Source: Salinicola acroporae (GTDB lineage: Bacteria; Pseudomonadota; Gammaproteobacteria; Pseudomonadales; Halomonadaceae). Taken from it: a DNA stretch of 64,000 nt. Below, piece by piece: positions 1-13,100 of the stretch (position 1 is its first letter; every line of letters starts with the position of its first letter). The position numbers and the translations under genes are program-made. The notes beneath the pieces were generated by a model. It was not told the origin of the DNA and searched no databases. It saw only the letters and a list, made by a program, of their open reading frames with translations. Location: positions 1-64,000 of the forward strand of contig NZ_PZJW01000011.1 in the NCBI RefSeq assembly GCF_003206615.1. Direction: 5' to 3'.

Positions 1-36
1 GAGGCGGGCGTTTCAGCGATTCGAATCTTGTCGACG

Positions 37-909
37 CTAGTCATCCTGGGCATTCTGCCCGCCCGCTTCACTACGACGCTTCTCTCTACGCGCCTTGTTC
101 AGGCGACCCAGTGCCAATATCGGCCCCGACACGACATAGCAACCGAACAGTGTCAGCAGCATCACTGAGGGCTCGATGGAGATCAGCACGAACAGCAGCA
201 CGATCGCCAGTAGGAACACGAACGGTACCGGCCCCTTGAAATCGATCTCCTTGAAGCTGTGGTAGCGCACGTTGCTGACCATCAGTACGCCGGCGGCGGC
301 CACCACGACGGTCATCAGCACCTTGAAGCCCAACGACTCGGCATCGAAGGTGTGGAAGACCCACACGCAGGCAGCCACGATTGCCGCCGCCGACGGGCTG
401 GGCAAGCCGACGAACCACTTCTTGTCGGTGCTGCCGATCTGAACGTTGAAGCGTGCCAGGCGCAGTGCGGCCCCAGCGACGAAGATGAATGCCGCGATCC
501 AGCCGACCTTGCCGATGTCCTGCAATATCCAGGTGAACGCGACCAGCGCCGGTGCCATCCCGAACGAGACCATGTCGGCCAGGCTGTCGAACTCGGCGCC
601 AAACGCACTCTGGGTATTGGTCAGCCGAGCGACACGGCCGTCCAACCCATCGAGCACCATGGCGATGAAGATGGCGATGGCCGCCTTGGCATAATCCCCG
701 TTCATCGCAGCGACGATGGAGTAGAAGCCGGCGAACAACGCCGACAGTGTGAACAGGTTGGGCAGCAAGTAGATGCCGCGGCGACGGATGCGTTTGCCGT
801 TCTCGACGGTTTCCTCGATGACTTCGTCTTCATCATCGAAGAGCGGAGACGTGGCCCCGATCGTGATCGTCTCGGGCTCTTGCTCGTGGTGGCGGTCATC
901 CTGCGTCAT
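37..909 (-). CDS. pssA: CDP-diacylglycerol--serine O-phosphatidyltransferase
   Basis: Integral membrane enzyme that transfers phosphatidyl from CDP-diacylglycerol to serine, the first step towards phosphatidylethanolamine. The 290-residue protein has an acidic cytosolic N-terminus (about residues 1-45), then several hydrophobic segments. The CDP-alcohol phosphatidyltransferase signature D-x2-D-G-x2-A-R-x8-G-x3-D-x3-D is complete at residues 87-112. The ATG at 909 has an AGGA ribosome site 8 nt upstream. It lies downstream of ilvC on the same strand, but a strong terminator separates them, so it probably has its own promoter in the 165-bp gap. Confidence 0.95.
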   Translation of the reverse strand: MTQDDRHHEQEPETITIGATSPLFDDEDEVIEETVENGKRIRRRGIYLLPNLFTLSALFAGFYSIVAAMNGDYAKAAIAIFIAMVLDGLDGRVARLTNTQSAFGAEFDSLADMVSFGMAPALVAFTWILQDIGKVGWIAAFIFVAGAALRLARFNVQIGSTDKKWFVGLPSPSAAAIVAACVWVFHTFDAESLGFKVLMTVVVAAAGVLMVSNVRYHSFKEIDFKGPVPFVFLLAIVLLFVLISIEPSVMLLTLFGCYVVSGPILALGRLNKARREKRRSEAGGQNAQDD

Positions 910-1012
910 GAAGCGAGTCCTTTAGTGTCGAGTGCGCCAAGGCATTGTAGCCGGCTCATTCTACAGCCTAGCGGGAATCACGACAGATGCCCGCGAGAAA
1001 GCCAAACCCGTC

Positions 1013-1050
1013 AAACAAAACGGGGGGCGCGACTGTCGTCGCGCCCCCCG
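1013..1050 (-). terminator. Rho-independent terminator of ilvC
   Basis: A 13-bp GC-rich stem (1021-1033 with 1038-1050, 4-nt loop) lies just past the ilvC stop. Read leftwards it is followed by a T-rich tract (TTTTGTTTGA). Confidence 0.9.
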
Positions 1051-1074
1051 CATGAGCCATGGACCGATCGGTGA

Positions 1075-2283
<1,209 letters not shown>

Positions 2284-3168
2284 ATGGACTACCGCCCGCT
2301 CACCCACTTCCTGGCATTGGCCGACCACCTCCACTTCGGCCGGGCTAGCGACGCTTGCCATATCAGTCCATCGACGCTAAGCCGCTCGATTCGCCAGCTC
2401 GAGGAGACGCTCGGCGTCACGCTGTTCGAGCGCGACAATCGTCACGTCACACTGACGCGGGAAGGCTTGCTGTTCCACGCCTACGCCCGAGAGACGCTGG
2501 AGCAGTGGCAGGCGATGCAGGCCACCTTGATGGCAGAGACCCGTGAACTGGCTGGCGAAATCAGCATCTACTGCTCGGTCACCGCCAGCTACAGCTTCCT
2601 GTATCGACTGCTCAGCGAGTTCCGGTTGCGCCACCCACGCATCGAGATCAAGCTGCACACCGGTGACCCTGCGGATGCCATCGCCCGGGTCCAGGCGGAA
2701 CAGGAGGACATCGCCATCACGGCACGCCCGCGCAGCCTGCCGGATGCGCTGGCGTTCAAGCCGCTGGCGACGTCGCCGCTGGTCTTCATCGCCCCGCGCG
2801 ATGGTGCGGATTGGCTACCGAAGACGCCGGATATACCGACCCCTTCGCAATGGAAAGAAGTGCCGATGATTCTGTCGGAATCGGGCCTGTCACGAGATCA
2901 CGCCGATACCTGGTTCCGCGCCATGGGGATCAGTCCGCGCATCTATGCCCAGGTCGCCGGCAACGAAGCTATCGTCAGCATGGTGGGATTGGGATTCGGC
3001 GTCGGCATCGTGCCGCGTATCGTGCTCGACAACAGCCCGCTGCTCGATCGCATCATGATCCTGCCGGTCAAGCCGGAGCTGCCTCACTACGATGTCGGCC
3101 TGTGCGTGCTCAAGCGCCGCTTGAAGAGTGCGCTGATCGACGCGCTATGGGCTCAGCTCCCGAACTGA
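2284..3168 (+). CDS. ilvY: LysR-type transcriptional activator IlvY
   Basis: Regulator of ilvC. The N-terminal winged helix-turn-helix (residues 1-60) contains HFGRASDACHISPSTLSRSI, close to E. coli IlvY as recalled. The effector domain keeps IlvY-like stretches such as YCSVTASYSFL and EIKLHTGDPADAI. I chose ATG 2284 (MDYRPLTHFLAL) because it matches the family N-terminus; upstream in-frame codons would add an unlikely leader. Position and divergence from ilvC support the name. It converges on ilvH across a shared hairpin. Confidence 0.92.
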   Translation: MDYRPLTHFLALADHLHFGRASDACHISPSTLSRSIRQLEETLGVTLFERDNRHVTLTREGLLFHAYARETLEQWQAMQATLMAETRELAGEISIYCSVTASYSFLYRLLSEFRLRHPRIEIKLHTGDPADAIARVQAEQEDIAITARPRSLPDALAFKPLATSPLVFIAPRDGADWLPKTPDIPTPSQWKEVPMILSESGLSRDHADTWFRAMGISPRIYAQVAGNEAIVSMVGLGFGVGIVPRIVLDNSPLLDRIMILPVKPELPHYDVGLCVLKRRLKSALIDALWAQLPN

Positions 3169-3196
3169 CCCCGCCCGCCGGAGCGGCGACAAACGC

Positions 3197-3229
3197 AAAA
3201 CGCCCGGCGGGATCGCTCCCGCCGGGCGT
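3197..3229 (-). terminator. Terminator between ilvY and ilvH
   Basis: A 13-bp stem (ACGCCCGGCGGGA with its complement, loop TCGC, 3200-3229). Read leftwards it ends in TTTTGCGTTT, so it terminates ilvIH; it may also stop ilvY transcription from the other side. Confidence 0.88.
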
Positions 3230-3247
3230 CGGTCCACCACCGGTCAG

Positions 3248-3739
3248 CTACAACGAGAGCAGCTTGTCGCCACGCGCGATGCCGGATACCCCGGTCCGCG
3301 CGACCTCGAGGATGCCGATCGGCGCCATCGCCTGGACGAAGGCGTCGAGCTTGCCGGCGTCGCCGGTGATCTGCACGGTATAGACGCTCGGCGTGACGTC
3401 GACGATCTGGGCCCGGAAGATATCCGCCGTACGCTTCACTTCATCCCGCGCAGCGCCCAGCGCCTTGACCTTCACCAACATCAGCTCGCGCTCGATATGG
3501 TTGCCCTCGGTCAGGTCGACCAGCTTGACCACGTCGATCAGCTTGTTGAGATGCTTGGTGATCTGCTCGATCACCCGGTCGTCCCCCACCGTGGTGACGG
3601 TCAGCCGCGATAGTGACGGGTCCTCCGTCGGCGCCACGTTGAGGGTTTCGATATTGAAGTTGCGCTGGGAGAACAACCCCACCACGCGGGACAGGGCGCC
3701 GGGTTCGTTTTCCAGCAGAATCGAGATGATATGGCGCAT
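3248..3739 (-). CDS. ilvH: Acetolactate synthase small (regulatory) subunit
   Basis: Regulatory subunit of acetohydroxyacid synthase, which binds valine for feedback inhibition and stimulates the large subunit. The 163-residue protein opens with an ACT domain (MRHIISILLENEPGALSRV) and closes with the second small-subunit domain (DVTPSVYTVQ, ARTGVSGIARGDK). It resembles E. coli IlvH more than IlvN. Its ATG overlaps the ilvI stop by one base (TGATG), so translation is coupled. Confidence 0.95.
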   Translation of the reverse strand: MRHIISILLENEPGALSRVVGLFSQRNFNIETLNVAPTEDPSLSRLTVTTVGDDRVIEQITKHLNKLIDVVKLVDLTEGNHIERELMLVKVKALGAARDEVKRTADIFRAQIVDVTPSVYTVQITGDAGKLDAFVQAMAPIGILEVARTGVSGIARGDKLLSL

Positions 3740-5463
3740 CAGGTCCGCTCCGTCTTCGAAAGCAGCATGTCACGCATGGAGCCCAGCGGCACCTGCATCG
3801 GATAGACGTGTTCGAAGGGATCGACGTAGATATCGAGGAACACGAGCTCATTAGTATCGGCGAAGGCACGCTCCAGCGCCGGCTCCAGCTCATCGAAGGT
3901 CGTCACCTTGATCGCGGTGAAGCCGTAGGCCTCGATCAGCTTGGCGAAATCCGGCAGCGACTCCATGTAGGAGTGGGCGTGGCGGGACTTGTAGTTGAGA
4001 TCCTGCCACTGGCGCACCATCCCCAACGACTGGTTGTTGAGGTTGACGATCTTGACGCCGACATCGAACTGCTTACAAGTCGACAGCTCCTGCATCATCA
4101 TCTGGAAGCTGCCTTCGCCGGTGAAGCAGACCACATCGTCCTGCGGATAGCTCAGCTTGATGCCCATCGCCGCCGGGAAGCCGAAGCCCATGGTGCCGAG
4201 GCCACCCGAGGTGATGAAGCGGTTGGGCTTGGCGAACTTGTAGTACTGGGCCGCGAACATCTGGTGCTGGCCCACGTCGGTGGTGACGAAGGCTTCGCCG
4301 CGGGTGGCGCGATAGACCGCCTCGATCACCTCCTGAGGCTTGAGCGCTTCGCCCGGCTTCGAAGGCTCGTAGAGCTTGCCTTCGCGCTCGGCCCGCCAGC
4401 CCTCGATGCTCTTCCACCACTCGCCCAGTGCCTCTGCGTTGGACGCCTCGCGATCCTGAACCAGGCTGATCATCTCGTCGATGACACTGCCCGCCGCGCC
4501 GACAATGGGCACGTCCGCGCGTACGGTCTTGGAGATCGAGCTGGGGTCGATATCGACATGCACGATCTTCGCGGTGGGGCAGAACTTCGAGGTGTTGTTG
4601 GTGACGCGGTCGTCGAAGCGCGCGCCGATGGCAACGATCAGGTCGGCGTGATGCATCGCCATGTTGGCTTCATAGCTGCCGTGCATGCCGAGCCAGCCCA
4701 GCGACTGCTGATCGCCCTGCGGATAGCCGCCGATTCCCATCAGCGTGGTGGTGATCGGGAAGCCGAGCCGATGAACCAGATCGGTCAGCGCTTCGCTGGC
4801 CCGCCCGGTGACGATGCCGCCGCCGGTATAGAACACCGGCCGACGCGCCTTGAGCATCATGTCGACGGCCTTCTTGATCTGGCCGCTGTGCCCGCGAGTC
4901 ACCGGGTTGTAGGAACGGATCTTGACCTTCTTCGGATAGACGTATTCGTAACGCTCGGTGGGCGCGGTCATATCCTTGGGGATGTCGACCACCACCGGAC
5001 CGGGGCGCCCGGTCGAGGCAAGATAGAACGCCTTCTTCAGCACCTCGGGAATCTCGCTCGGATGGCGGATCGAGAAGCTGTGCTTCACCACCGGACGAGT
5101 GACGCCGACGATATCGGTTTCCTGGAAGGCGTCTTCCCCGATCAGGTGGCTGGCGACCTGGCCGCACAGGACCACCATCGGAATCGAGTCCATGTAGGCC
5201 GTGGCGATGCCGGTAACGGCGTTGGTCGCGCCCGGACCGGACGTGACCAGCACCACGCCGGGCTTGCCGGAGGCACGGGCGTAACCATCGGCGGCGTGGG
5301 TCGCGGCCTGTTCATGACGAACGAGAATGTGTTGAACGCTATCCTGGCGGAACAGGGCATCGTAGATATGCAATGCCGCTCCACCCGGATAGCCGTAGAT
5401 GCGCTCGACGCCTTCGTCTTTCAGAAAGCGGGCGATCATATCGGCGCCGGAAAGTAATTCCAC
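3739..5463 (-). CDS. ilvI: Acetolactate synthase large (catalytic) subunit
   Basis: ThDP-dependent enzyme that condenses pyruvate with pyruvate or 2-ketobutyrate at the start of branched-chain amino acid synthesis. The 574 residues show the catalytic Glu in VRHEQAATHAADG, FAD/ThDP-fold blocks, and a ThDP/Mg motif beginning GEG (usually GDG) and ending NLNNQ. The frame stays open 102 nt further upstream. I chose GTG 5463 (VELLSGADMI) because it matches the IlvI N-terminus and has an AGGGGAG ribosome site about 8 nt upstream. Confidence 0.95.
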   Translation of the reverse strand: MELLSGADMIARFLKDEGVERIYGYPGGAALHIYDALFRQDSVQHILVRHEQAATHAADGYARASGKPGVVLVTSGPGATNAVTGIATAYMDSIPMVVLCGQVASHLIGEDAFQETDIVGVTRPVVKHSFSIRHPSEIPEVLKKAFYLASTGRPGPVVVDIPKDMTAPTERYEYVYPKKVKIRSYNPVTRGHSGQIKKAVDMMLKARRPVFYTGGGIVTGRASEALTDLVHRLGFPITTTLMGIGGYPQGDQQSLGWLGMHGSYEANMAMHHADLIVAIGARFDDRVTNNTSKFCPTAKIVHVDIDPSSISKTVRADVPIVGAAGSVIDEMISLVQDREASNAEALGEWWKSIEGWRAEREGKLYEPSKPGEALKPQEVIEAVYRATRGEAFVTTDVGQHQMFAAQYYKFAKPNRFITSGGLGTMGFGFPAAMGIKLSYPQDDVVCFTGEGSFQMMMQELSTCKQFDVGVKIVNLNNQSLGMVRQWQDLNYKSRHAHSYMESLPDFAKLIEAYGFTAIKVTTFDELEPALERAFADTNELVFLDIYVDPFEHVYPMQVPLGSMRDMLLSKTERT

Positions 5464-6072
5464 TGGTGAGTCTCCCCTGGAAGTTCGAGTGCCGCTTCGC
5501 GGTTCTGATGACAGAACCTGGGTCGTGAATGGTTGGCGCGATTCACGAACACGAAGCTCAATCACGGCGATACGCCGCTGCCGACGGTTGAACGTCGGCG
5601 CCTGATGCCATTTCCTGGCGTCCTGGGCCCGGGGTGGGGACCCGCACTCTTAGGAACCGTTGGCACCTTGGTATCGACGGCTCCTGACACGGCAGATCGC
5701 CGTATCGGGGTTGGCGGGAACAGGCGTGTGGCCCGCGCCCTTCTTTCCTTTGAAAGATATCCTTCGACAGGCGGGTAGAGGTCGCTCGGAACCTACCCTT
5801 CACGCAGCGGCCGGGGATCGCCCGTCATTGGCTGCGCCCGCAATCAGGAACCGCCTAGATTCCACCAGCGCCTCGGGACTGTCAACCTCCGGCGCCCACG
5901 GCAGAGACGCGAACGAGGCGAGCGACCGCTTTCCACCAGCAGCATCGACTAAAGTTGAAGGGCTTCGCACAGCGCCTCGCTGCCATCACTGCTGTACTGA
6001 ATTTCAGCTGGCAACGAGTTCGAGGCGCTGATCGATGAGCTCGTGGACAACCCCACCTATGGAGTAACGCGC
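5464..6072. promoter_or_regulatory. 609-bp gap: ilvIH leader and transporter upstream region
   Basis: No convincing gene here. Close upstream of ilvI lie three successive short hairpins: 5501-5518 (7-bp stem GGTTCTG), 5524-5547 (7-bp stem CGTGAAT) and 5580-5599 (7-bp stem GCCGACG). They suggest a structured leader. I found no leader peptide rich in Leu, Val or Ile codons, so classical attenuation is not supported. The rest probably holds the two divergent promoters, which I could not place. Confidence 0.4.
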
Positions 6073-7416
6073 ATGTCCCCCATCGTGAAATGGTCCGCGT
6101 TCGTGGCCATGGCAGGCTTTCTCTTCGGTTTCGACACCGCCGTGATATCCGGCGCGGACAAGCCCATCCAGGAACTGTGGGGTCTGAGCGATCTTCAGCA
6201 CGGTCTCTTCATCATGTCGATGGCGCTATGGGGAACGGTGCTCGGCGCGATCTTCGGCAACTGGCCGACCGACCGGCTGGGCCGGCGCGCGACACTCTTC
6301 ATCATCGGCGTGCTCTATTTCGTCTCCGCGGTGGGTTCGGCACTGGCCATCGATCCGTTCTGGTTTTCGTTCTTCCGCCTGATCGGTGGCTTCGGGGTGG
6401 GCATGTCCTCGGTCGCCGCGCCGGCCTATATCTCCGAGATCGCGCCGGCCGAAAGGCGCGGCAATCTGGTGGCGCTCTATCAGTTCAACGTCGTGTTCGG
6501 CATCTTCATGGCCTACGTCTCCAATGCCATCCTTGGCAGCCTGCTTGGCGACGACGCCTGGCGCTGGATGGTGGGTGTCGAGGCCGTACCGGCCCTCGTC
6601 TATACGCTGGCGCTGCTCAAGGTCCCGGAGAGTCCGCGCTGGCTGATCCTCAACAAGGAGGACACGCACACCGCCGCCGACGTGCTTAACCAGATCGATC
6701 CGAAGCGAGATACCCAAGCACAGATCGAGGAGATCCAGGCGGCCGACCGCGAGGACAACAAGGTCCATTCGCGCTTCTTCTCGCGCCGCTATCGACTCCC
6801 TATCGTTCTGGCCTTCCTGATCGCCTTCTTCAACCAGTTCACCGGTATCAACTTCGTGCTCTATTATGCGCCGCGTATTCTCGAGGCTGCCCAGCTTGGC
6901 GATAACGCAGCCCTGCTGTCGACTGCCGGCATCGGCCTGATCATGGTGATCTTCACCATGATCGGCATGGCCCTGATCGACCGCTTCGGTCGGCGGACAC
7001 TGATGTATATCGGCTCGGTGGGCTACATCATCTCGTTGTCGATCATCTCCCACGCCTTCTTCACCGATAACCTGGGCGGCGCGCTGATCCCGTTGCAGCT
7101 GTGCCTGTTCGTCGCGGCCCACGGCATCAGTCAGGGCACAGTGATCTGGGTCTTCATCTCCGAAATCTTCCCCAACCGCGAGCGGGCACGCGGCCAGTCG
7201 CTTGGCAGCTTCACCCACTGGTTCTTCGCCGCCGTCATCACCCTGGTGACGCCATGGGTACTGGGGATCTTCAACGGCGGGCCGGTCTTCGCCTTCTTCG
7301 CCTTCATGATGGTGTTGCAGATCGTCTTCGTCGCCTTCCTGATGCCGGAAACCAAGGGCATATCACTGGAGAAACTGCAGCAGAAGCTGTCGCCGAAGGG
7401 TGAATCGGGGCATTAA
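6073..7416 (+). CDS. Sugar-porter family MFS transporter
   Basis: Twelve-helix major facilitator of the sugar porter family (TC 2.A.1.1), probably a sugar:H+ symporter of the inner membrane. Family marks are FGFDTAVISGA at the N-terminus, DRLGRR in the loop after helix 2, PESPRWL before the central loop, NQFTGINFVLYYAP in helix 7 and PETKG near the end. I start at ATG 6073 (447 aa), which has GGAG 9 nt upstream, rather than an ATG 30 nt earlier. The substrate cannot be read from sequence. It stands alone between divergent ilvI and convergent clpB. Confidence 0.88.
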   Translation: MSPIVKWSAFVAMAGFLFGFDTAVISGADKPIQELWGLSDLQHGLFIMSMALWGTVLGAIFGNWPTDRLGRRATLFIIGVLYFVSAVGSALAIDPFWFSFFRLIGGFGVGMSSVAAPAYISEIAPAERRGNLVALYQFNVVFGIFMAYVSNAILGSLLGDDAWRWMVGVEAVPALVYTLALLKVPESPRWLILNKEDTHTAADVLNQIDPKRDTQAQIEEIQAADREDNKVHSRFFSRRYRLPIVLAFLIAFFNQFTGINFVLYYAPRILEAAQLGDNAALLSTAGIGLIMVIFTMIGMALIDRFGRRTLMYIGSVGYIISLSIISHAFFTDNLGGALIPLQLCLFVAAHGISQGTVIWVFISEIFPNRERARGQSLGSFTHWFFAAVITLVTPWVLGIFNGGPVFAFFAFMMVLQIVFVAFLMPETKGISLEKLQQKLSPKGESGH

Positions 7417-7446
7417 AAATGCCCGTGACGCCAAGCGTCACGGGCA
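7415..7446 (-). terminator. Terminator between the MFS gene and clpB
   Basis: An 11-bp stem (7420-7430 with 7436-7446, 5-nt loop). Read leftwards it is followed by TTTTT, so it ends clpB transcripts; the stem also closes the rightward transporter gene. Confidence 0.88.
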
Positions 7447-7522
7447 GGAAACGGTCAGGACGCGACCGTAGTTTCAGAAATGGAGAGTGACGCCAGGCCC
7501 GGCGCGCCGCCGGGCCGGGTCA

Positions 7523-10108
<2,586 letters not shown>

Positions 10109-10175
10109 ATCTTCGCCTCCAGGGAGCCGTTGCAGGTCATGACCTGGCGGCTCGGTTATTCATTAGTTGACACTT

Positions 10176-10203
10176 AAATGGAGGTATGTTGGTTCTTTTC
10201 AAG
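10176..10203 (-). promoter_or_regulatory. Sigma-32 heat-shock promoter of clpB
   Basis: Read leftwards, CTTGAAA (10203-10197) is separated by 13 nt from CTCCATTT (10183-10176). The RpoH consensus is CTTGAAA-N13/14-CCCCATNT, so there is a single mismatch at the expected spacing, upstream of a classic heat-shock gene. Confidence 0.85.
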
Positions 10204-10292
10204 CGAAGCGAATGAAATATTCGCCGCGACAGAACGCCACAGACGAATGCAATTCATGGAGAGAGGAGGGTCCAGGCGATCGTGAAGGCGAA

Positions 10293-11048
10293 TCAGCGCA
10301 GCCAGATCATGCTGGCCATGCGCCCGGTACGACCGTCATCGCGGCGATGGGAGTAGAAACGGGATTCACAGGCGGTGCAGAAATGACCGCCGCTGATCGA
10401 ATGCACGCCGACACGCTCCAGCCGGAGTCGAGCGAGCCGGTAGAGATCCGCCATGTAATGCCCCAGGCGATAAGGGCTGCGCTCGAAAGCCACCTCGGCT
10501 TCCGGCTGCAGGGCCACGAAGGCTTCGAAGACTTCCGGGCCGACCTCGAACTGGGCATTGGAGATCGCCGGTCCCATCCACGCCATCAACTCCTCCGGGT
10601 CGACCCCCAGTGCCGCCACGCTGGCCTCCAGCACGCCCCCCGCCAGCCCGCGCCAGCCGGCATGGGCCAACCCGACCCGCGTTCCCTGGCGATCGCAGAA
10701 GAAGACCGGCAGGCAATCCGCGGTGAGGATGACGCAGGCGTGGCCGCGATCGAACGCCACCGAGGCGTCGGCCTGGGGCGGATGCTGCCGGTACCCGTCC
10801 TGGAAGTTCTGCATGACGCGTGCGCCATGCACCTGATCGAGCCACAACAGCGGCCGCTCGTCGCCGACCTCCGCCGCCAGCCGGTCACGGCAGCTAATCA
10901 CGGACTGGGGATCGTCCCCGACGTGAGCCGCTGGATTGAAAGCCGCGAAATCGCCGCGGCTGGGCCCGGTCTCGCGCGTGGTGACGAAGGCACCCACGGT
11001 GCTCGGCGCGGGCCAGTCAGGTAGCAGCAGGGTCGGCGCGTCGCTCAT
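10293..11048 (-). CDS. pgeF: Peptidoglycan editing factor / purine nucleoside phosphorylase (YfiH family)
   Basis: Laccase-domain (DUF152) protein. Members have been described as multicopper-like oxidases, purine nucleoside phosphorylases and peptidoglycan editing factors. The metal-site motifs are intact: WLDQVHG, TADCLPV, AHAGWRGL and the closing FYSHRRD...GR..S.IW. I chose ATG 11048 (MSDAPTLLLPDW, 251 aa), which matches the E. coli YfiH N-terminus; a TTG/ATG further up overlaps the rluD stop and remains possible. It follows rluD closely, the usual arrangement. Confidence 0.92.
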   Translation of the reverse strand: MSDAPTLLLPDWPAPSTVGAFVTTRETGPSRGDFAAFNPAAHVGDDPQSVISCRDRLAAEVGDERPLLWLDQVHGARVMQNFQDGYRQHPPQADASVAFDRGHACVILTADCLPVFFCDRQGTRVGLAHAGWRGLAGGVLEASVAALGVDPEELMAWMGPAISNAQFEVGPEVFEAFVALQPEAEVAFERSPYRLGHYMADLYRLARLRLERVGVHSISGGHFCTACESRFYSHRRDDGRTGRMASMIWLR

Positions 11049-11098
11049 CGATGGCTCGGAGTCATTCGTCAGCGGCGACGAACACGCGGATGAATGCA

Positions 11099-12055
11099 TC
11101 AATCGGCCTCCTGATCCTCACGCAGTGCGTCCAGCAGCAAAAACATGTCGTCCGGCAGCGGTGCCTTGCACTCGATCGGCGCCCCGTTGGCGGGATGGTC
11201 GAAGCGAAGTTTGTGCGCATGCAGGGCCTGGCGTGGAAACGTCCTGAGCAGCGTTTTCAATGAGTCGCCCGCCCCGGCCGGCAACTTGAGCCGTCCACCG
11301 TAGACCGGGTCGCCGATCAGCGGGTAGCGAACGTGCGCCATGTGCACCCGGATCTGATGCGTCCGGCCGGTTTCGAGCCGGCAGCGAACGTGAGTATGCG
11401 CGCGAAAGCGCTCGTTGACGCGATAGTGCGTGACCGCCGGCTTGCCCGAGGCGGTCACCGCCTGACGCTGACGGTCCTTGGGATGACGCCCGATCGGTGC
11501 ATCCACCTTGCCGCCGGCGGTCATCGCGCCCACCACGATGGCATCGTACTCCCGCGACACCGTCCGCGCCTGCAGTTGAGCCACCAGCGCGGTCTGCGCC
11601 GTCAGCGTCTTCGCCACCATCATCAGCCCGGTCGTGTCCTTGTCGAGACGATGAACGATACCCGCCCGCGGGATCGCCGCCAATGGCGCATGGTGATGCA
11701 GCAATGCATTGAGCAACGTGCCATCGGGATTGCCGGCGGCGGGATGCACGACCAGACCGGCAGGCTTGTCGATCACCATGACGTCGTCGTCCTCGAACAC
11801 GATCGACAGCGGAATCGCCTGAGGCTCCCAGCGAGTCTCTTCCTCGAGCCGGGTGTCGAGTGCTAGCCGCTCGCCGCCGATCACCTTATCCTTGGGCCGG
11901 GCCTTCTCTCCGTCGACCGTCAACTCGCCCTGCTGAATCCAGCTCTTGAGGCGCTCTCGCGAGAATTCGGGGAACATTTCGGCTGCGGTCTGGTCGAGAC
12001 GTCGCCCTGCCAAATGCTCGGGTACACGCTCGTCGCGCTTCAGGATGTCAGCCAT
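11099..12055 (-). CDS. rluD: 23S rRNA pseudouridine synthase RluD
   Basis: Makes pseudouridines 1911, 1915 and 1917 in helix 69 of 23S rRNA. The 318 residues start with an S4 RNA-binding domain (about 17-75, [21 protein letters not shown]) and continue with the RluA-type catalytic domain, whose active-site motif [11 protein letters not shown] holds the catalytic Asp. It is divergent from bamD and first in the rluD-pgeF pair, as in many gammaproteobacteria. Confidence 0.96.
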   Translation of the reverse strand: MADILKRDERVPEHLAGRRLDQTAAEMFPEFSRERLKSWIQQGELTVDGEKARPKDKVIGGERLALDTRLEEETRWEPQAIPLSIVFEDDDVMVIDKPAGLVVHPAAGNPDGTLLNALLHHHAPLAAIPRAGIVHRLDKDTTGLMMVAKTLTAQTALVAQLQARTVSREYDAIVVGAMTAGGKVDAPIGRHPKDRQRQAVTASGKPAVTHYRVNERFRAHTHVRCRLETGRTHQIRVHMAHVRYPLIGDPVYGGRLKLPAGAGDSLKTLLRTFPRQALHAHKLRFDHPANGAPIECKAPLPDDMFLLLDALREDQEAD

Positions 12056-12201
12056 ACGTGAGGATCGGTTCCGTTTCGCCGGTACGTGTCGCCGCTGCGT
12101 TTGGTCGGCGCGTTTCGTCGGTACAAGGGTTTGCTTTATAGTGAGTCGAATTCGGCGGATTCTAGCACGGCCGCCAAGGAATGGTTGATACGAGGATGAT
12201 G

Positions 12202-13014
12202 ATGCGATTTTCTGCGCGATGTTCCACTCTGGCCGCCCTGTTGCTGGCAGGCGTACTGCTCGCTGGCTGTGCCAGCAATGAGCCTGCCCCGGACCTGCAG
12301 GAGCAGGATCTTTACCAGCAAGCCCAGAGTTCCCTCGATGCCGGGCGTTACAGTACCGCAGTAACGCAACTGGAAGCGCTGGATACGCGATTCCCCTTCG
12401 GCCGCTATGCCGAGCAGGCGCAACTCGAACTGATCTACGCCTACTATCGAGTCGAGGACTGGGAAAAGACTCGCGCCGCCGCCAGCCGCTTCATTCGCCT
12501 CCATCCGGACCACCCTCAGGTCGATTACGCCTACTACATGCGCGGTCTCGGCGCCTATCAAGCAGGTCGCTTCAGCCTCGAGAGCATGGAGCTGATCGAC
12601 ATTTCCAAGCGTGATCTGGGGGCCTCACGTGACGCCTACGTCGACTTCGGCGAACTGGTGCGCCGCTTCCCCGACAGCGCCTACGCCCCGGATGCCCGTC
12701 AGCGTATCATCTACCTGCGCAACGTGATGGCGCGCCACGAGCTGCAGGTTGCCGATTTCTATCTGCGCAAAGGGGCCTATGTCGCGGCAGTCGAGCGCGG
12801 CCGCTGGGTGATCGAGCACTATCCCAAGTCCACCGCCACCCGCGACGCCCTGGCGGTGATGGTGGAGGGCTATCTGGGACTGAAGATGCGTGACCGCGCC
12901 GAAACCGTGCTGCAGACACTGATCGAGAACGACCCCGACAATAGCCAGCTCGACGGCGATACCTTCGTGCCCAAGCATATTGATGTCGACCCGCCGCTGA
13001 CGGCCCAGGGCTGA
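12202..13014 (+). CDS. bamD: Outer membrane assembly lipoprotein BamD
   Basis: Essential BAM-complex lipoprotein that helps fold beta-barrel proteins into the outer membrane. A short signal peptide ends in the lipobox LLAG-C (Cys 23 from this start), followed by tetratricopeptide repeats ([36 protein letters not shown] and others). ATG 12202 has GAGG 6 nt upstream; ATGs at 12181, 12196 and 12199 are in frame and cannot be excluded. Divergent from rluD, ending at a bidirectional terminator. Confidence 0.94.
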   Translation: MRFSARCSTLAALLLAGVLLAGCASNEPAPDLQEQDLYQQAQSSLDAGRYSTAVTQLEALDTRFPFGRYAEQAQLELIYAYYRVEDWEKTRAAASRFIRLHPDHPQVDYAYYMRGLGAYQAGRFSLESMELIDISKRDLGASRDAYVDFGELVRRFPDSAYAPDARQRIIYLRNVMARHELQVADFYLRKGAYVAAVERGRWVIEHYPKSTATRDALAVMVEGYLGLKMRDRAETVLQTLIENDPDNSQLDGDTFVPKHIDVDPPLTAQG

Positions 13015-13053
13015 GCCGCGAAGGCCATTTTTGCGCCCGAGGTTTGCCGTAAA

Positions 13054-13089
13054 GAAGAAAGCCAGCGACAAATGTCGCTGGCTTTCTTC
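13054..13089. terminator. Bidirectional terminator bamD / nadE
   Basis: A perfect 17-bp inverted repeat (13054-13070 with 13073-13089) with a 2-nt loop. The A-rich and T-rich stem ends serve both converging genes. Confidence 0.92.
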
Positions 13090-13100
13090 GTAGCTCGTCG

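Noticed and set aside
3808-5457. 549-codon open frame on the + strand
   Set aside because: Antisense shadow of ilvI, which has full family motifs.
5558-5803. 81-codon frame in the ilvI leader as a leader peptide
   Set aside because: Not enriched in Leu, Val or Ile codons, and no convincing ribosome site; does not support attenuation.
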